From positions 1 to 8,884 of the forward strand of contig JAUVFC010000060.1 in NCBI GenBank assembly GCA_030594505.1: a stretch of DNA of 8,884 bases. The letters run 5' to 3'. The notes beneath the pieces were generated by a model. It was not told where the DNA came from, made no database searches, and saw only the letters and a list, made by a program, of their open reading frames with translations. Below, one piece after another: positions 6,138 to 8,884 of this stretch (position 1 is its first letter; each line of letters begins with the position of its first letter). Position numbers and translations under genes: made by a program. Source of the stretch: Desulfobacterales bacterium (GTDB taxonomy: Bacteria > Desulfobacterota > Desulfobacteria > Desulfobacterales > C00003106).

Positions 6138-6671
6138 ATGAACAAACCCCTGTTTATCGGTATTATATTTATAGCCTTATTCCTCGGGACAATTTTATTT
6201 CCCCCTGTAACCTGCCTGTTCCAACTGTCCACCTGCGAAGTCCTGGCTGATGAACGGCCTTATTATATCGGCAACAGGAAATGCCGCCTGTGTCATTTTG
6301 AATACTTTAAGGAATGGGGAAAGGACCTCCATGCTAATGCCTTTGCGCGGCTGGGGAGGATGAAAAATAATCCGTACTGTTTAAAATGTCACACCACGGG
6401 TTATCGCGAACCCCAGGGTTTTGTCAGCGAAAAGATTACGCCGCAATTAAGGGGTGTCCAGTGCGAGGCCTGCCACGGGCCCGGCAGCAAACACAAAGAT
6501 AGCCCTTACGACAAGGATGCCTTGCCGGTTGGAAAAAAGATAGATTACCAAAGGGTCTGCATTAAGTGTCACGATCGTAACTGGACTCCGGAATTTGACT
6601 ATGACAAATACCGGAAGCGAATCGAACACAGGATTAAGCCTAACGCGGGAAAAGGGACGTCTATCAGATGA
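6138..6671 (+). CDS. Exported tetraheme c-type cytochrome (cytochrome c554-like)
   Basis: A periplasmic multiheme cytochrome. The frame is open from a TTG at 6072; residues here are counted from it. A basic stretch and a hydrophobic core (about 28-43) form a Sec signal with likely cleavage after VLA59. Four CXXCH heme sites follow: CRLCH (71-75), CLKCH (103-107), CEACH (131-135) and CIKCH (163-167). The spacing and phrases such as CHTTGY and GVQCEACHGPGSKH resemble the cytochrome c554-like superfamily. Extra histidines H87, H141 and H186 could be distal heme ligands. Starts at 6072 (TTG), 6096, 6129 and 6138 (ATG) are all possible. I chose 6138 for its compact signal peptide and a weak GGA eight bases upstream, but the start is uncertain. 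The gene overlaps the next by four bases (ATGA). Its role is electron transfer or heme-based sensing; no enzyme activity can be assigned. Confidence 0.88.
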   Translation: MNKPLFIGIIFIALFLGTILFPPVTCLFQLSTCEVLADERPYYIGNRKCRLCHFEYFKEWGKDLHANAFARLGRMKNNPYCLKCHTTGYREPQGFVSEKITPQLRGVQCEACHGPGSKHKDSPYDKDALPVGKKIDYQRVCIKCHDRNWTPEFDYDKYRKRIEHRIKPNAGKGTSIR

Positions 6672-7543
6672 AAACCGCCACGGTGGTTAAAACCGCTTTT
6701 AGTATCTGCACTCTTTTTTCTCTCCTTCTCGGAACACTCCTTTTGTTAAATGTCAAAGCTATCCCGAAATACACCCGTCTGATAGCTGACGGAAACCAGA
6801 TACAGGGCGTAGTGTTAGAGATGAAATTAGAGGAGAAGACTTGTCCGCTGTCCCATCAGGAGGACGTGTTAGACAACGTTAAAGATAAGATAGGCGGCTT
6901 AAGAAAAATACTCTCCTTTTATGAAAAATCAACATTTGCCGAAAAGCCGGGAGAGGTTTTCGACGTTGCCGTCTGGGAAGAGGCTATGAATCTCTATGAG
7001 CGATTGTTTGATCAGTTTGTCCTTTATCATAAAGCTGTTGAAAGAAACATCGCTGAGATAAGAAACTTGGAAAAAAATATTCTGGCGGTCATATATTCAA
7101 AGATGAATCCCGAGCGTGGCATCATTGCCTTGCAGGAGGTTCGCATACATGAAAAGGGATACCTGATTTACCGAAATTATCACAAGCCTCCGAATGAACG
7201 CTCTTTTGAGGATAAGCGCAAGGAAGCGGTTTCAAATCTCCTGGTCTGGGCACAGAAGGATAAAAGGATTAAAAAATTGATGGACAGAGACAATCAGTTG
7301 TTTAACGAAATTATAAACAACTACGAAAGTCAAGACAGCGCCCTCCGCGCGCTAAAAAAGGAAAGCGGAAGAATAAGAAATATGGCCGAGAAATTTTTGA
7401 AAAAAGGAGATGAAAGATTATACATCATCTATCGCCGGTGTGCGTTTCTTTCTATAATTCTTTTGATTATGTGGTTCATCATAGCCATTCCCATTGTAGC
7501 GACCCGGTTCGCCGATAAGGCCGGCGCCAAAAGGGGGGGGTAA
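6668..7543 (+). CDS. Two-TM protein with a helical periplasmic sensor-like domain and no output domain
   Basis: A 291-residue protein with one membrane segment at each end (about 9-29 and 257-279) and about 225 residues between them that look almost wholly alpha-helical and highly charged. The phrase LQEVRIHEKGYLIYR (155-169) resembles the R-x-x-EK-[DG]-[YF]-L motif of four-helix-bundle and HBM sensor domains of chemoreceptors and kinases. Such proteins normally continue into HAMP and signalling domains, but here only about a dozen cytoplasmic residues follow the second segment. It therefore looks like a detached ligand-sensing or scaffold subunit. Its ATG overlaps the cytochrome stop (ATGA) and the kinase begins eight bases after its stop, so working as a partner of both is likely. 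The last codons include a run of eight Gs (7533-7540). The family assignment is tentative. Confidence 0.75.
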   Translation: MKTATVVKTAFSICTLFSLLLGTLLLLNVKAIPKYTRLIADGNQIQGVVLEMKLEEKTCPLSHQEDVLDNVKDKIGGLRKILSFYEKSTFAEKPGEVFDVAVWEEAMNLYERLFDQFVLYHKAVERNIAEIRNLEKNILAVIYSKMNPERGIIALQEVRIHEKGYLIYRNYHKPPNERSFEDKRKEAVSNLLVWAQKDKRIKKLMDRDNQLFNEIINNYESQDSALRALKKESGRIRNMAEKFLKKGDERLYIIYRRCAFLSIILLIMWFIIAIPIVATRFADKAGAKRGG

Positions 7544-7551
7544 TTTGACAT

Positions 7552-8884
7552 ATGCCGTCTCTAAAAGACATGGGCATCCGGACCAAGATTATAGCGGCTA
7601 TGGTTGTATTGCTTGTCTTCATTGTGCTGCTCTCCTTCTGGGCCAGCTACATGCATGAAAAAAAAAGCCTTCTTACCAATATGCAGGATAATGCCGCTAT
7701 CTTGAACCGTGCATTGATTATCAGCATCACAAACCAGAGAAGTATTGCCGAAAAGGTAAACCTTCAAACACTGGTGGAAGAATTATCGCTGACCGAAGGG
7801 ATTTTCGGTGTATGGGTTATAGATAATCATTCGCGAATTACATCCGCCACATTCAGGGAGCAGGTGGGGGAGGTCGCGTCTTCTCATCTCATTGCAGATG
7901 CATTACAGCAGGGTTACTATGTTAGCGGATTTGACACTAAGATGGGAGAACAGGTCTATTCAGCGGTTTACCCTCTTAAAAAGGATGAAAAGGTTTTGGG
8001 GGCGCTGGAGGTTGCCTTTGAATCGCGCGAATATCTGGAAGCATACTCCGGAGATCGGATTCAACTCGCTTCTCAGATGAAGAGAAACAGCCGCATCATG
8101 ACCGAATCGCTCAGTTACGGTATCGGAAACATGCGGGATGTGAATGAGCTGATCCATATTCAGAGATTAGTAAACAGGTTAACCTCAGAATCCGAGATTA
8201 TTTCGCAGGTCATGATTGTCGACGATAACAGTCGAATCATCGCCTCCAATGACCTGAACAGGGTTGGCATGATCGCCGATGACAAGGGGATCAGGGCAAT
8301 TATCAATGGAGCGGACATCTATACCCGTCTATTCCCTCGGCAAAAAAAATATATGGTCGATATGCCATTAAGAATCGGTGATGAATTTAAGGGCGTGGTA
8401 AGTATCGGTTATGACGCGACAGATTATTACACACATCTGTCTCAAATCTTTGACTTCGGTCTGCTGATCGCCGGTATGGGTATCCTCATGGGGATACTGC
8501 TTTCCTCTCAAGTGGCCAACCCCATTATTATGCCTATTCGGCGCCTGACAGAGGTTACTAAAAAACTGGCAGCAGGGGATCTTTCCCAAAGAGCCACTGT
8601 AGGTTCCAGGGATGAGGTCGGCGCTTTGGCTACCGCCTTTAACCGGATGGCTGAAGATTTGACACGTTCCAAGGAGGAAATAGATCAACATAGCAAGACC
8701 CTTGAGCAAAAGGTACGGCAACGCACACAGGAATTGGAAATAACCAACCAGGAATTAAGGACAATTCAGAATGAGCTGATGGAAACCAGCATGGCCAAGT
8801 CAGAATTCTTAAGTATAGCCTCTCATGAGCTTCGCACACCCCTGACCACCCTGTTGGGATACAGCGAACTTATGCTGACAAGAA
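7552..8884 (+). CDS. Sensor histidine kinase with large periplasmic domain, HAMP and HisKA (3' end outside window)
   Basis: Open from an ATG to the window edge (444 complete codons, no stop). A membrane segment (12-33) is followed by a periplasmic region of about 265 residues. This region has two PAS-like halves, each containing a strand pattern of the VWVIDNHSRI (88-97) and VMIVDDNSRIIASN kind, suggesting a double Cache-type sensor. The second membrane segment is 300-322, then HAMP (about 320-372, with the conserved GSRDEVG at 351-357), a coiled coil (about 373-410) and the H box SHELRTP with phosphoacceptor H425. The ATPase domain and anything beyond lie outside. The run of Gs at 7533-7540 probably serves as its ribosome site. 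It is the third gene of a compact operon after the cytochrome and the detached sensor-like protein. The ligand is unknown; a redox or respiratory cue is inferred from context. Confidence 0.93.
   Translation, partial: MPSLKDMGIRTKIIAAMVVLLVFIVLLSFWASYMHEKKSLLTNMQDNAAILNRALIISITNQRSIAEKVNLQTLVEELSLTEGIFGVWVIDNHSRITSATFREQVGEVASSHLIADALQQGYYVSGFDTKMGEQVYSAVYPLKKDEKVLGALEVAFESREYLEAYSGDRIQLASQMKRNSRIMTESLSYGIGNMRDVNELIHIQRLVNRLTSESEIISQVMIVDDNSRIIASNDLNRVGMIADDKGIRAIINGADIYTRLFPRQKKYMVDMPLRIGDEFKGVVSIGYDATDYYTHLSQIFDFGLLIAGMGILMGILLSSQVANPIIMPIRRLTEVTKKLAAGDLSQRATVGSRDEVGALATAFNRMAEDLTRSKEEIDQHSKTLEQKVRQRTQELEITNQELRTIQNELMETSMAKSEFLSIASHELRTPLTTLLGYSELMLTR

Noticed and set aside
7533..7551. Possible programmed frameshift at the G8 run joining the sensor-like protein to the kinase
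   Set aside because: Shifting into the kinase frame meets a TGA at 7546-7548 before the kinase start, so no fusion protein would result.
1..8884. CRISPR array, toxin-antitoxin pair or phage genes
   Set aside because: No regularly spaced repeats are present. Fic has no small FicA-type antitoxin gene beside it because its inhibitory motif is built in, and no structural or integrase gene occurs.

Overview
The window looks like a chromosomal segment from a Gram-negative, probably anaerobic or respiring bacterium. The evidence is a four-CXXCH exported c-type cytochrome, two large membrane sensor kinases, sigma70-type promoters and an endonuclease-type MutL of the kind found in bacteria without MutH. 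A deltaproteobacterial (Desulfobacterota-like) host fits the overall style, but this is inference; no rRNA or other decisive marker gene is present.

Layout, left to right. (a) 2-1804 (+): the 3' part of a hybrid sensor kinase (membrane segment, HAMP, PAS, HisKA, ATPase, receiver), cut by the left edge. (b) 1805-1873 (+): directly abutting its stop codon is the first ~16 codons of a sugar-nucleotidyltransferase gene that then runs into a stop, apparently a truncated remnant. (c) 1896-3115 (+): a palindrome, a strong promoter and a Fic-family AMP-transferase gene with its own inhibitory motif and a C-terminal winged-helix region. (d) 3116-3379: a 264-base non-coding stretch with inverted and direct repeats. 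(e) 3380-4112 (+): a translationally overlapping pair, a cyclophilin-like protein (DUF369/TM1367 type) and a single-domain phosphomannose-isomerase-type cupin. (f) 4136-5920 (-): mutL, convergent with the cupin gene. (g) 5921-6137: a divergent promoter region between mutL and the next operon. (h) 6138-8884 (+): a tight three-gene unit made of a tetraheme cytochrome c, a two-TM protein with a helical periplasmic sensor-like domain but no output domain, and a sensor histidine kinase that runs off the right edge.

The most interesting block is (h). An exported multiheme cytochrome, a detached sensor-like membrane protein and a kinase with its own large periplasmic domain are packed with a 4-base overlap and an 8-base gap behind one good promoter, suggesting a multi-subunit redox or ligand sensor. 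Secondary points of interest are the nucleotidyltransferase remnant beside the Fic cassette, the repeated TGACAAAT/TTGACAA boxes on both sides of fic, and a mutL promoter so close to the start codon that the transcript may be leaderless.
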